NCBI GenBank assembly: GCA_021730945.1
Contig: JAKFYH010000039.1
Location: forward strand, 1 to 53,584
Reading direction: 5' to 3'
DNA from: Acidobacteriota bacterium
GTDB lineage: Bacteria > Acidobacteriota > Vicinamibacteria > Vicinamibacterales > UBA2999
DNA: 53,584 bases
The translations under genes were made by a program, and so were the position numbers. This document shows positions 25,267-33,848 of this stretch, piece by piece; positions within the stretch are counted from its first letter, which is position 1, and each line of letters begins with the position of its first letter. Below the pieces are notes generated by a model. That model saw nothing but the letters and a program-made list of their open reading frames with translations. It searched no databases and was not told where the DNA came from.

Positions 25267-26468
25267 GCGGCGTCTCCCCTGCGCGAACCGGCCGCGGCGC
25301 CCACGGCCATGGGGGCCGCCATCTCCTCGCGAATAATCGCCGCCAACTGGTCGTCGTCCACTGACTTGGTCCGGTCGGCCAGGGCGGTGACCTTGATGTA
25401 GAGACGCTCGAGTTCGGGCTGGCGCAGGCGGTGGCCCAGTGCCCGGCAGCGGGCGTCGAGGCCGCGCATGCCCGAGTGCTTGCCGAGCACCAGCCGCGTG
25501 CCGGGTGCGCCCACGGTCTCGGGGCGCATGATTTCGTACGTCAGTTCGTGTTTGAGCATGCCGTCCTGGTGAATGCCTGCCTCATGCGCGAACGCATTGG
25601 CGCCGACGATGGCCTTGTTCGGCGGCACCGAGACGCCGACAATGGCTGAGAGCGTGTTGCTGGCGGGCACCAGGCCCCGCGTGTGGATGCCCGTCTGGTA
25701 CGGCAGGGCATCGGCCCGCACTTCGAGGGTCATGACGATTTCTTCGAGCGAGGCGTTGCCGGCGCGTTCGCCGATGCCGTTGATCGTGCACTCGACCTGG
25801 CGGGCGCCGGCCTGCACCGCCGTAATCGAGTTGGCCACCGCCATCCCGAGGTCGTTGTGGCAATGCGCCGAGAGGATGGCGCGGTCGCCGATCAGTGTGC
25901 CGACTGTCGAGAACATGCGGTAGATGTCGGCCGGCAGCGCGTAGCCCACGGTGTCGGGCAGGTTGATGGTGGTCGCGCCGGCCTCGACGGCCGCAACCGC
26001 CACCTCGCACAGGAACGCCAGGTCGCTTCGAGTCGCGTCCTCGGCCGAGAACTCGACATCGGGGCACAGGGCCCGGGCATGCGCCACGGCACTGGTGATC
26101 TGCGCCAGGCACTGCTCGCGGGTGATGCGCAGTTTGTGTTCGAGGTGGATGTCGGAGGTAGCCAGGAACACATGGATACGCGGGCGGGCTGCGCCCGACA
26201 GGGCCGCCCAGGCCCGGTCGATGTCGGCGGGAATGGCCCGTGCCAGCCCGGCGATAATCGGCCGCCGCACGGCGCCGGCAATGGTCTTCACCGCCTCGAA
26301 GTCGCCGTCGGACGAAATCGGGAATCCGGCCTCGATGATGTCGACACCGAGGCGATCGAGTTGCTGGGCCAGACGCAGTTTCTCCAGCGGCGTCATGCTG
26401 AAGCCGGGCGCCTGCTCACCGTCTCGGAGCGTCGTGTCGAACACGTGAATGCGGGATCTGTTGGCCAT
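25257..26468 (-). CDS. leuA: 2-isopropylmalate synthase, short form without the leucine-binding domain
   Basis: 403 aa from ATG 26468 (MANRSRIHVFDTTLRDGEQA). DRE-TIM aldolase: FDTTLRDGEQAPGFSM, LSAHCHNDLGMAVANS (metal HxH region), AFAHEAGIHQDGMLKH. First committed step of leucine synthesis. The usual C-terminal LeuA dimerisation/regulatory domain (about 120 residues, takes leucine) is missing: the protein ends soon after the subdomain II region. So feedback by leucine is either absent or done otherwise. Homocitrate or citramalate synthase is possible on length alone, but the leuBCD context supports LeuA. An upstream in-frame TTG (26519) is less likely. Head of the operon. Confidence 0.9.
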   Translation of the reverse strand: MANRSRIHVFDTTLRDGEQAPGFSMTPLEKLRLAQQLDRLGVDIIEAGFPISSDGDFEAVKTIAGAVRRPIIAGLARAIPADIDRAWAALSGAARPRIHVFLATSDIHLEHKLRITREQCLAQITSAVAHARALCPDVEFSAEDATRSDLAFLCEVAVAAVEAGATTINLPDTVGYALPADIYRMFSTVGTLIGDRAILSAHCHNDLGMAVANSITAVQAGARQVECTINGIGERAGNASLEEIVMTLEVRADALPYQTGIHTRGLVPASNTLSAIVGVSVPPNKAIVGANAFAHEAGIHQDGMLKHELTYEIMRPETVGAPGTRLVLGKHSGMRGLDARCRALGHRLRQPELERLYIKVTALADRTKSVDDDQLAAIIREEMAAPMAVGAAAGSRRGDAACR

Positions 26469-26569
26469 GGTGTCCAAGCTCTGCCAAACAGTCTCGGGCG
26501 TGCGACCAAAATAAGTCAAAGTAATAATATCTATAGACTAATGGGTCATTGCTTATACTATGACTCGCG
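26469..26569. promoter_or_regulatory. AT-rich divergent control region between leuA and the LysR gene
   Basis: 101 bases with a sharp AT-rich core (26505-26560) in an otherwise GC-rich window. It contains CTATAG flanked by imperfect arms (TAATAT and ACTAAT), fitting the T-N11-A style of LysR operators. On the minus strand TATTAT near 26521-26526 could be the leuA -10. TATACT at 26554-26559 could be the LysR-gene -10, 10 bases before its ATG. No leucine-rich leader peptide or attenuator is visible. Confidence 0.6.
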
Positions 26570-27487
26570 ATGGAACTGTTCCAATTGGAAGCCTTTCTGG
26601 CCGTTGTCCGTGAAGGAAGCTTTTCGGCCGCCGCCAAAGCCCTCTATCGAACCCAGCCGGCGATCAGCCAGACCATCAAGAAGCTCGAGGACGAAATCGG
26701 CCGTCCGTTGTTCGATCGGTCGAGCCGCCGGGGCGTGTTAACCGATGCCGGGCGGGTGCTGGCCGACCACGCCGAGCGGCTGGTCAACCTGCGCCAGCGC
26801 ACCATGTCGGCGCTCGATGACGTCCGGCAATTGCGCACCGGCCGGCTGACGGTGGCGGCCAACGAACTGACCTGTCTGTATCTGCTGCCGATCCTGCATG
26901 AATACCGGCGGCTGTACCCCGACGTCCACATCACCGTGCAGCGCGCGCTCGGCAGCCGTGTGCCGGCCCAGGTGCTCGACTACGGCGCCGATTTCGGTGT
27001 GGTCACGTTCCGGCCCGACACCGACGCCCTCCACTCGACCGTGGTCTATCACGACGAACTCGCGTTCGTGGTGCCGCCGACCCATCCGTTGGCGCGACGG
27101 GCCAAGGTCTCGATTGCCGAACTGGCCCACGAGTCGTTCGTCGCGCACCACGTGTCGTCGCCCTATCGCCAGAAGGTGATTGACACCTTCCGCAAGCGGC
27201 GCGTCGAGCTGCGCATGCCGGTGGAGATGCCGACCATTGATGCCATCAAGAAGTTCGTGGCCATGGGCAATGGCGTTGCCTTGCTGCCGGCGATCACGGT
27301 GGAACAGGAAGTGGCGCACAAGCAGTTGGTGCGGGTCCAGGTGCCGGAACTGGCGTTCGACCGCAAGTTGCGCCTGATCCATCGCCGCGAGGGCACGCTC
27401 TCGCACGCGGCCGAGGCGATGATGACGGTGGTCGAAGCGCAAAGCGCGCTCAAGAAGGGAAGGTTTGCGTTCGCGCCGGAGCGCTAG
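26570..27487 (+). CDS. LysR family transcriptional regulator
   Basis: 305 aa. Winged helix-turn-helix at residues 1-60 (MELFQLEAFLAVVREGSFSA, then RTQPAISQTIKKLEDEIG), followed by a LysR substrate-binding domain (about 90-290). Transcribed away from leuA from a shared 101-base AT-rich gap, so it very probably controls the leu-ilv operon, perhaps in response to a pathway intermediate as LysR regulators often do; the effector is unknown. Normal length. Start ATG 26570 has no SD and a TATACT just upstream. Confidence 0.93.
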   Translation: MELFQLEAFLAVVREGSFSAAAKALYRTQPAISQTIKKLEDEIGRPLFDRSSRRGVLTDAGRVLADHAERLVNLRQRTMSALDDVRQLRTGRLTVAANELTCLYLLPILHEYRRLYPDVHITVQRALGSRVPAQVLDYGADFGVVTFRPDTDALHSTVVYHDELAFVVPPTHPLARRAKVSIAELAHESFVAHHVSSPYRQKVIDTFRKRRVELRMPVEMPTIDAIKKFVAMGNGVALLPAITVEQEVAHKQLVRVQVPELAFDRKLRLIHRREGTLSHAAEAMMTVVEAQSALKKGRFAFAPER

Positions 27488-27508
27488 CCCTTCGATTCGC
27501 CGTCGCCA

Positions 27509-27616
27509 CGCCTGTCGGCGTGTCGACGACTCACTCAGGGCATTCGACTTGAATGGGTTGGCTCGCCATGAGCGAACCTTCGGTCCGCCGGAGGCGGGCC
27601 GACAGGTGAGTCGAAT
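27509..27616. repeat. Nested inverted repeats between the LysR gene and tRNA-Leu
   Basis: CCTGTCGGC (27509-27517) pairs with GCCGACAGG (27598-27606), and CGACTCAC (27526-27533) with GTGAGTCG (27607-27614). ATTCGACT (27542-27549) is an alternative partner for AGTCGAAT (27609-27616). A CCGCC-GGA-GGCGG hairpin lies inside. The structure ends exactly at the tRNA 3' CCA. It may be a terminator for the LysR gene or for the tRNA, or a small dispersed element. No coding potential. Confidence 0.5.
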
Positions 27617-27702
27617 GGTGCGGAAGAGAGGACTCGAACCTCCACCCGGTTGCCCGGACTAGCTCCTGAGGCTAGCGCGTCTGCCAATTCCGCCACTCCC
27701 GC
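27616..27702 (-). tRNA. tRNA-Leu (anticodon CAG)
   Basis: 87 bases including an encoded 3' CCA. Acceptor GCGGGAG pairs with CTTCCGC (one G-T). The D-loop has GGCGGAATTGGCAGACGCGC. Anticodon stem GCTAG.. with loop CTCAGGA gives CAG. A long class II variable arm (TCCGGGCAACCGGGT) and T-loop GGTTCGAGTCC are present. The long variable arm and A discriminator confirm leucine. Confidence 0.96.
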
Positions 27703-27772
27703 ACACGGAGCGCATTTCTACCAGGCAGTAAGCATCACAGTATACCCGGTGCGGCCCGGCAAGCCAAGCACA

Positions 27773-29266
27773 TCACACTTGCTCCTGGACGAAGGATGCC
27801 ATGGCCTCCAGGATGCGGCCCGCCCACGGGCGGCGTCGCCACTGCTGCGCGGTGACCGGCTGGCACATGGCCGCGTCCGCTTCAAACATCACCGTGAGCT
27901 GGCGCGAGAGTTCCACATCGCACAGGCAGACGTTGGTCTCCTCGTTGTGCACGAACGATCGACTGTCGAAATTCGACGTGCCCACCGTTGCCCACTGGCC
28001 GTCGACCACCATCGTCTTGTGGTGCAGCATCGTGCGGTTGTACTCGAGGATCTCCACCCCGGCGTCGAGCAGGGCGCCGTAGAGCCTGATGCTGTTGAGC
28101 CGCGCAATCGTGTTGTCGTTCGAGGTGCCCGCCACCATGATTCGCACGCGCACGCCGCGGGTCACGGCCTCGCGAAACAGGTCGATCGCGAGATGATCGG
28201 GGACGAAATACGGATTGGCGATCTCGATCGACCGGCGGGCGGCCGAGATCGCCAGGCAGTACATGACGCGCACCGTCGAGGTCCCGGTTTCGGGCGAACT
28301 CATCAGGGTTTGCAGCGCGACCGGCCCCGCCGCGGTGGGCGCCGGATAGAAGTCCGGCCCGGTCACCAGTTCGCCCGTGCACTCGAGCCAGTTCTGGGCG
28401 AACCCGGTTTGCAGCGGCTGCACGGCGGGGCCTTCCATGCGGAGCATCAGGTCACGCCAGTGGCGGCCGTCCTGCGCGTCGCCGGTCCAGTGGTCGGCAA
28501 TGCCGGCCCCGCCCGTGAAGCCGATCTGGCCGTCGACGATGAGCGACTTGCGATGGGTGCGGTTGTTCAGCCGGCGCAGCTTGTTCCAGCGCAGGGGGTT
28601 GTACCACGCGACGTGGCAGCCGCCCGCGCGCAGGATGTCCAGGATTTCGTTGCCCACGTCCGACGCGCCGACGGCGTCGAGCATCACCTTGACCTTGATG
28701 CCCCTCGCCGCCCGTTCGGCCAGCGCGCGCGCAAAGGTCACCCCGATGTCGCCGGCCCAGTAGATGTACGCCTCGATCGTAATCGAACGTCGGGCCCCGC
28801 CGATGGCCGCCAGCATCGACGGGTAGAACCGGTCGCCGTTGTTCAGGAACTCGAGGCGGTTGCCCGGCGCAAAGGGGACGCCGGCCGCGCCCACCATGGT
28901 GTTCACGAACTCGGCCGAGCCGACGGCCAGTCCGTGATCAAACCCGAATCGGGGCGGCGCTTCCGCCGGCCGCGACAGCGAGCACACCGCCGACCAGGCC
29001 GCGGCCGCCAGTGCCAGCCACCACCAGTCCTGGCTGACGAAGTACACCGCCAGGACGGTCCATGGAAATGGCGACCAGATCACCCGGCGGATCCGGGTCC
29101 ACGCCGTCGAGATGCCCTTGGGCGTGGTGGTGCGCGGGTCGGGCGCCGGCTTGTAGCTGAGCCGAGCGGTCCGCGGCGGATGCCGGAACGGCGACGGCTC
29201 GCTGCGCGGGGATGGTTTGGACAGGCTCACGGGGACTGCGGCAAGGATGGCACAAACCAAGTCCAT
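27773..29266 (-). CDS. Cardiolipin synthase / phospholipase D family protein
   Basis: 497 aa with two HKD motifs: H238/K240/D245 (THRKSLIVDG) and H415/K417/D422 (LHHKTMVVDG, then WATVGTSNFDSRS). One or two hydrophobic segments near residues 62-95 anchor it in the inner membrane. It transfers a phosphatidyl group between phosphatidylglycerols to make cardiolipin. The first 60 residues are Pro/Arg-rich and not conserved, so the true start may be internal. Divergent from udk with 15 bases between starts. Confidence 0.85.
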   Translation of the reverse strand: MDLVCAILAAVPVSLSKPSPRSEPSPFRHPPRTARLSYKPAPDPRTTTPKGISTAWTRIRRVIWSPFPWTVLAVYFVSQDWWWLALAAAAWSAVCSLSRPAEAPPRFGFDHGLAVGSAEFVNTMVGAAGVPFAPGNRLEFLNNGDRFYPSMLAAIGGARRSITIEAYIYWAGDIGVTFARALAERAARGIKVKVMLDAVGASDVGNEILDILRAGGCHVAWYNPLRWNKLRRLNNRTHRKSLIVDGQIGFTGGAGIADHWTGDAQDGRHWRDLMLRMEGPAVQPLQTGFAQNWLECTGELVTGPDFYPAPTAAGPVALQTLMSSPETGTSTVRVMYCLAISAARRSIEIANPYFVPDHLAIDLFREAVTRGVRVRIMVAGTSNDNTIARLNSIRLYGALLDAGVEILEYNRTMLHHKTMVVDGQWATVGTSNFDSRSFVHNEETNVCLCDVELSRQLTVMFEADAAMCQPVTAQQWRRRPWAGRILEAMASFVQEQV

Positions 29267-29281
29267 ATATGATCGCCTGGC

Positions 29282-29899
29282 ATGTCGTCCTTTGTGATCG
29301 GGGTGGCCGGGGGATCCGGCTCAGGCAAGACCACGGTAGTGCGGCGGATCGTTGATAGCCTGGGGCCCGATCAGGTGACCCTGCTGGACCACGATCGCTA
29401 CTACCGCGACCGCAACGACCTGCGGCTGGAAGAGCGCGCGGCGCTCAACTACGATCATCCCGACGCGCTCGAGACCGACTTGATGGTGGCGCACGTGCGC
29501 GCGCTCAAGGCCGGGCAACCCGTGGAGGCGCCGCTCTACGACTTCACCCGCCACGCCAGGCTGGCCGAGACCCACACCTTTCAGCCGCGACGGGCGCTGA
29601 TTGTCGAGGGCATTCTTGTCTTCACTGATGCCGCGCTGCGCGACCTGATGGACATCAAGGTGTTTGTCGACACCGACTCCGACACGCGGTTCATCCGCCG
29701 CCTGCAGCGCGATGTGGCTGAACGCGGCCGGACCATGGAGTCGGTGATCGATCAGTACCAGAACACGGTCAAGCCCATGCACCTGGAGTTCGTGGAGCCG
29801 AGCAAGCGCTACGCCGACGTCATCATCCCGCTCGGCGGACACAACACCGTGGCGGTCGACTTGCTGCTGACGATGTTGCGCAGCGTGGCCGGGCGGTAG
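29282..29899 (+). CDS. udk: Uridine kinase
   Basis: 205 aa P-loop kinase. Walker A is GGSGSGKT (residues 10-17). DHDRYYRDRNDL is the nucleoside-binding region, and NYDHPDALETDLMVAHVRAL and VEGILVF are further udk landmarks; RFIRRLQRDVAERGR is the lid with catalytic arginines. Phosphorylates uridine or cytidine in salvage. Normal length. No SD; TATATG sits about ten bases before the ATG. Confidence 0.93.
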   Translation: MSSFVIGVAGGSGSGKTTVVRRIVDSLGPDQVTLLDHDRYYRDRNDLRLEERAALNYDHPDALETDLMVAHVRALKAGQPVEAPLYDFTRHARLAETHTFQPRRALIVEGILVFTDAALRDLMDIKVFVDTDSDTRFIRRLQRDVAERGRTMESVIDQYQNTVKPMHLEFVEPSKRYADVIIPLGGHNTVAVDLLLTMLRSVAGR

Positions 29900-29920
29900 C
29901 CGGCCACCCCGCGGCGACGG

Positions 29921-30154
29921 TCAGCCCTGCCGGTTGCGGTTGAAGAGGTAGGCGCCGAAGGCGGCCAGGCCGCCCAGCAGGATGATGTCGCGGATCAACT
30001 TGAACAGGTTGATCACCCAGGCGATCCCCAGGCCGAACGCCACCCATAGGACCCACCACTCGCCGGGTGAAGTCATTACGTTGATCACCAGGCAGAGCAG
30101 CACGATCAGCGGGGCGGTCACAAGGAACTTCACGCGGCGCAGGGGTCGGAACAC
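29921..30154 (-). CDS. Small two-helix membrane protein (2TM-domain-like)
   Basis: 77 aa from GTG 30154, which has AAAGGAG at good distance. Two hydrophobic helices (about 10-26 and 33-50), with a third weaker one at 56-70; the arrangement TSPGEWWVLWVAFGLGIAWV resembles the 2TM domain. Function unknown. Convergent with udk. Confidence 0.65.
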   Translation of the reverse strand: MFRPLRRVKFLVTAPLIVLLCLVINVMTSPGEWWVLWVAFGLGIAWVINLFKLIRDIILLGGLAAFGAYLFNRNRQG

Positions 30155-30258
30155 GGCAGGCTCCTTTGCTTAATCATACGACGCCGGCCCGGGAAGGTTC
30201 GCCCGCCGCTCCGCCACCCGCGCGCCCGGGAGGTTTCTGGTTTGCCGGGACTCCGGGG

Positions 30259-30264
30259 TAGAAT
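30259..30264 (+). promoter_or_regulatory. -10-like TAGAAT for the HisC-like gene
   Basis: TAGAAT about 34 bases before the ATG at 30298, with GGAGG just before the start. No convincing -35. Confidence 0.4.
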
Positions 30265-30297
30265 TCCCTCCATTCTTTGTCCATTTCTGGAGGCTAC

Positions 30298-31467
30298 ATG
30301 AAGGTCAGACCGTTTTCTCGGCGTCAGTTTGTGGGAGGCGTGGCCGCGACCATCGGCGCTCTCAGCCTTCGGCGCGACGCTGAACTCCTGGCGCAGGGGC
30401 AGACCGCCCAGTTCACCGGCGGCGAGGCCGAGTACGACGCCTTCGTCAAGCTGGCCAGCAACGAGAACAACTATGGGCCTCCGCCGTCGGTCATGAAGGC
30501 CATGAACGACGCCTGGAAGTACGCCAACCGGTATGGCTACCCGGATGGCAACGTGATCCAGGTGATTGCCGATCACCACGGCGTCAAGCGCGAGAACGTC
30601 CTGCTGACGGCCGGCTCCGGCGAGGGCCTCAACGTGATGGCCACCACCTACCTCGGGCCGGGGAAGAAAGTGCTGGGCGTCAGCCCGTCCTACGCCAGCG
30701 TCTTCCAGCAGGCCGCCAACGTGAAGGCCGGCTCGATTCAACTGCCGCTGACCAAGGACTACCGGCAGAACATCAGCGCGATGATCGAGGCCACCAACCG
30801 CAATGCCCGCGACATCGGCTTCGTCTACATGTGCAACCCGAACAACCCGACCGGTGCGGTGGTGACGGCCAAGGAAATCAAGGACCTCCTCGACAACATC
30901 CCGAAAGACATGCCGGTGTTGATCGACGAGGCCTACCACCACTTCGTAGACGATCCGGCGTACGGCACGGCGATTCCGTTCGTGCTCGAAGGGCGTCCGG
31001 TCGTGGTGGCCCGCACCTTCTCCAAGATTGCGGCGTTGGCCGCGATGCGCATCGGTTATTCGATCGCGCCGGCCGAGATGATCCGCGACATGCGCATCTA
31101 CGCCTCCAACAGCGTCAACGTGCTGGCCAAGTGGGGCGCGGTGGCGTCGCTGAAGGACAAGGCCGCCGAGGCCGACGTCAAGGCCAAGATCGTCGACATG
31201 CGCAACAAGACCACGAAGGTCCTCGAGTCGTGGGGCTACCCGGTGATTCCATCGCAGGCCAACTTCTTCATGGTCAGCCTGGGCGAGCGCCAGGTGCAGG
31301 GCGTGATCGAGGAGTTCCGCAAGAAGGGCATTCTCGTCGGCCGTCCGTTCCCGCCCATGCTCAACCACCTGCGGGTGTCGGTCGGCACGGCGGAGGACAT
31401 GGAAGCCTTCATGAAGGCCTTCAAGGAGATCTTCCCGCAGAAGGCGGCAACCGCCGCGCGCGGCTAG
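30298..31467 (+). CDS. Tat-exported HisC-like class I/II aminotransferase
   Basis: 389 aa. The N-terminus MKVRPFSRRQFVGGVAATIG has a twin-arginine motif (SRRQF) and hydrophobic stretch, so the folded PLP enzyme is probably exported by Tat. The enzyme body matches histidinol-phosphate aminotransferase-like proteins: LASNENNYGPPPSVMKAM, YMCNPNNPTGAVV, VLIDEAYHHFVDD and the PLP lysine in ARTFSKIAALAAMRIGYS. Natural substrate unknown; HisC itself is cytoplasmic, so this is unlikely to be the histidine-pathway enzyme. Start ATG 30298 has a GGAGG SD. Convergent with the S9 peptidase gene. Confidence 0.85.
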   Translation: MKVRPFSRRQFVGGVAATIGALSLRRDAELLAQGQTAQFTGGEAEYDAFVKLASNENNYGPPPSVMKAMNDAWKYANRYGYPDGNVIQVIADHHGVKRENVLLTAGSGEGLNVMATTYLGPGKKVLGVSPSYASVFQQAANVKAGSIQLPLTKDYRQNISAMIEATNRNARDIGFVYMCNPNNPTGAVVTAKEIKDLLDNIPKDMPVLIDEAYHHFVDDPAYGTAIPFVLEGRPVVVARTFSKIAALAAMRIGYSIAPAEMIRDMRIYASNSVNVLAKWGAVASLKDKAAEADVKAKIVDMRNKTTKVLESWGYPVIPSQANFFMVSLGERQVQGVIEEFRKKGILVGRPFPPMLNHLRVSVGTAEDMEAFMKAFKEIFPQKAATAARG

Positions 31468-31485
31468 CCGCGTCCTTCCGCAGCC

Positions 31486-33813
31486 TTACGGGGTCGCCGG
31501 TGGCGTTACCGGCGGCCCCTTTATTTCGTACGGTGGTGGCTCGGTGCCGAGCAGGTGCTTGACGAAATAATCCCACCGCCGTCTCACCATGTAGGGCTCG
31601 TTGCCGAAGCCGTGGCCGCGATTCGGGAAGATGATCAGGTCGAAATCCTTGTTGAACCGGATCAATTCGTTGACCACCAGCAGGGTGCTGTAGAACGGCA
31701 CGTTGGCGTCCATCGAGCCGTGCGCCAGCAGGAGCTTGCCCTTCAAATTCCTGGCGAAGTTCTGGTTCGCCTGGCTGTCGTAGTTGGTGGTGCCGTCAGG
31801 ATTCTTCTGCAGCAGCCCCTGCCACTTCTCGGCCCAGTCGTCTTCGTAAACCCGGTTGTCGTGGTTACCGGCCTGTGACACGCCGACCTTGAAGAAGTCC
31901 GGATACTTGAACATGGCCGCCGCGGTGGCGAACCCGCCGCCCGAATGGCCGTAGATCCCGGCGCGCTCGATGTCGATCCACGGGAACCTGGCCGCCAGCT
32001 CCTTCATGCCGGCCACCTGATCGGGCAGCGTGTTGTCGCCCATGTCGCCGTAGTAGGCGGCGTGGAAGCGTTTCGACCGCCACGGCGTGCCCATGCCGTC
32101 AATCTGCACGACGATGAAGCCCAGTTCGGCAATGGCCTGCGCGTCGCCGCGCGCGGCCGAGAAGCTGCGGCTGCCAACACTGCCGGTCTGCGGCCCAGGG
32201 TAGATATTGTTGATGATGGGGTACTTCTTCGCCGGGTCGAAGTTGGTGGGACGGAACATCAAGCCGTAGAGGTCGCCGACGCCGCCGCGATCCTTCACGG
32301 TGATCGGCATCGGCGGCTTCCAGCCGGTGGCCACCAGCCGCGAAATGTCGGCCTTCTCAAGCGGCAGGATCACTTTGCCGGTAGCGTCGCGCAGGACCGA
32401 TGTCGAGGCGACATCGGGCTTCGAATAGTTGTCGACGAAGTACTTCCCTGACGGCGACAGCGACACCGCGTGGTCGGCGTCTTCCGGCGTCAGCAGTTGC
32501 GGGTTGGCGCCGTCCATGCCGATGCGATAGAAGTGGCGGAAGTACGGGTCGCGGCCTGGCTCACGGCCGACCCCCTGGAAGAAGAGCACGCGGTTGGCGG
32601 CGTCGACGTAGGTCAGTTGCGTAACGTTGCCCTCGCCGCGGGTGATCGGGTACTTCTGCTTGCCGGTCTGCAGGTCGTGCATGTAGAGGTGGCCCCAGTT
32701 GTCGCGCTGCGAGAACCAGATGGCCTCGTTCGACCCGGGCAGGTACCTCCAGTTGACCTTGCCGTTGCCCGACTCGAGAAAAGTCTCGCCTTTCTCCTCC
32801 AGGACTTCGCGAATGGCGCCGGTCGCGACGTCGGCGACGCGCAGGTTGGCCTGCTGGTGGTTGCGCGAGGTCGAGACGAACGAGACCTGGCTGCTGTCGG
32901 GATTCCACTGCACGTCCACCCACTCACCGCCGCACTTCACATCGTCACATAGCGACGACCGGTGCTGGTCGGGTCCCATTTTCAGCCGCGTGACCTTCGG
33001 GCCGGCCACCTCAATGACCACTCGCTCGATCATGGTCACGAACTCGTCACCCGGCAGGGGATACTTCCAGGCCGACAGCGTTGGATGACCCGCCACCGTA
33101 TTCACCAGGTACATCTCGCCGGATTTGCGTTGGTCCTGTTGGAAGGTGGCAATCTTCTGCGAGTCGGGCGACCAGACCAGCACCGGGTTGTCGCTGCGAA
33201 TCCAGCCGGCGTTGTCGGTGGCGTAGCCGTAGTCCTTGACGCCGTCGGTGGTCAATTGAGTATCAGCGCCGGTGACGGTGTTGCGGACCCACAGGTTGTA
33301 GTCGCGGATGAAGGCGGCGAGCTTGCCGTCGGGCGACAGGATGCTGTTGGCCACGCGAGCCGGGCGGTCGGCGCTCGAGCAGGCCGCACCCTTGATGTCG
33401 CAGGTCCACCGCTTGCCTTCGCTGTCGAATGAGAACCCCTGCCCGTCGGCGGCGACGGTGATCTGGGTAAACGGCAGCCGCGCCGGCGCGACCGGCTTGC
33501 CCATGGCCGCGGTCAACCGGGCCGCCACTGCCGCGTGGTCGAACGCCGGCGCCTTCGCCGCGCGCGTGGCATCGACCAGGATGAACTCGCTGCCGGCGGC
33601 CGTCACGCTGCGGTACCAGAAGCGATCATCCGGTAACCAGTTGGCCTGCACTGGCCCGTTCGACACCAACGGCGTGGTGTTGTAGCCGAGGAACTGCTCG
33701 GCCCGCGCGTAGTCGGCGGCCGTCAGTGCGGCGGGTGATTGCGCTGCGCCGGGCAGGGCCATGGCCGCGATCAGGGCGAGGGTGGTCAGGGTGAGAAGGG
33801 TGAGCTTGCGCAT
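31486..33813 (-). CDS. Secreted DPP-IV-type S9 prolyl oligopeptidase
   Basis: 775 aa from ATG 33813 (MRKLTLLTLTTLALIAAMAL signal peptide). An N-terminal beta-propeller (about 50-500) is followed by an alpha/beta hydrolase domain. The catalytic serine is in IYGHSGGGFAT, the aspartate in HGSMDANVPF and the histidine in FPNRGHGFG, all intact. It should remove X-Pro or X-Ala dipeptides from peptide N-termini in the periplasm. No SD: GATACT ends 7 bases before the ATG, so a leaderless mRNA is likely. Divergent from the BNR-repeat gene with 35 bases between the starts. Confidence 0.9.
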   Translation of the reverse strand: MRKLTLLTLTTLALIAAMALPGAAQSPAALTAADYARAEQFLGYNTTPLVSNGPVQANWLPDDRFWYRSVTAAGSEFILVDATRAAKAPAFDHAAVAARLTAAMGKPVAPARLPFTQITVAADGQGFSFDSEGKRWTCDIKGAACSSADRPARVANSILSPDGKLAAFIRDYNLWVRNTVTGADTQLTTDGVKDYGYATDNAGWIRSDNPVLVWSPDSQKIATFQQDQRKSGEMYLVNTVAGHPTLSAWKYPLPGDEFVTMIERVVIEVAGPKVTRLKMGPDQHRSSLCDDVKCGGEWVDVQWNPDSSQVSFVSTSRNHQQANLRVADVATGAIREVLEEKGETFLESGNGKVNWRYLPGSNEAIWFSQRDNWGHLYMHDLQTGKQKYPITRGEGNVTQLTYVDAANRVLFFQGVGREPGRDPYFRHFYRIGMDGANPQLLTPEDADHAVSLSPSGKYFVDNYSKPDVASTSVLRDATGKVILPLEKADISRLVATGWKPPMPITVKDRGGVGDLYGLMFRPTNFDPAKKYPIINNIYPGPQTGSVGSRSFSAARGDAQAIAELGFIVVQIDGMGTPWRSKRFHAAYYGDMGDNTLPDQVAGMKELAARFPWIDIERAGIYGHSGGGFATAAAMFKYPDFFKVGVSQAGNHDNRVYEDDWAEKWQGLLQKNPDGTTNYDSQANQNFARNLKGKLLLAHGSMDANVPFYSTLLVVNELIRFNKDFDLIIFPNRGHGFGNEPYMVRRRWDYFVKHLLGTEPPPYEIKGPPVTPPATP

Positions 33814-33820
33814 GGGCAAA

Positions 33821-33826
33821 AGTATC
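33821..33826 (-). promoter_or_regulatory. -10-like GATACT for the S9 peptidase
   Basis: GATACT on the minus strand with exactly 7 bases to ATG 33813. Transcription would start at or beside the A of the ATG. Confidence 0.45.
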
Positions 33827-33835
33827 GCATGGAGA

Positions 33836-33841
33836 GATAAT
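33836..33841 (+). promoter_or_regulatory. -10-like GATAAT for the BNR-repeat gene
   Basis: GATAAT with exactly 7 bases to ATG 33849; no SD between them. Mirrors the arrangement of the divergent gene. Confidence 0.5.
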
Positions 33842-33848
33842 TCCCCAC

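Noticed and set aside
26469-26569. Leucine leader-peptide attenuator before leuA
   Set aside because: No short frame rich in Leu codons and no terminator/antiterminator pair could be found.
27483-27772. Integration site of a mobile island at tRNA-Leu
   Set aside because: No integrase, no duplicated tRNA 3' end, and neighbouring genes are ordinary housekeeping genes.
30298-31467. Histidine biosynthesis hisC
   Set aside because: Tat signal and absence of other his genes make a pathway role unlikely.
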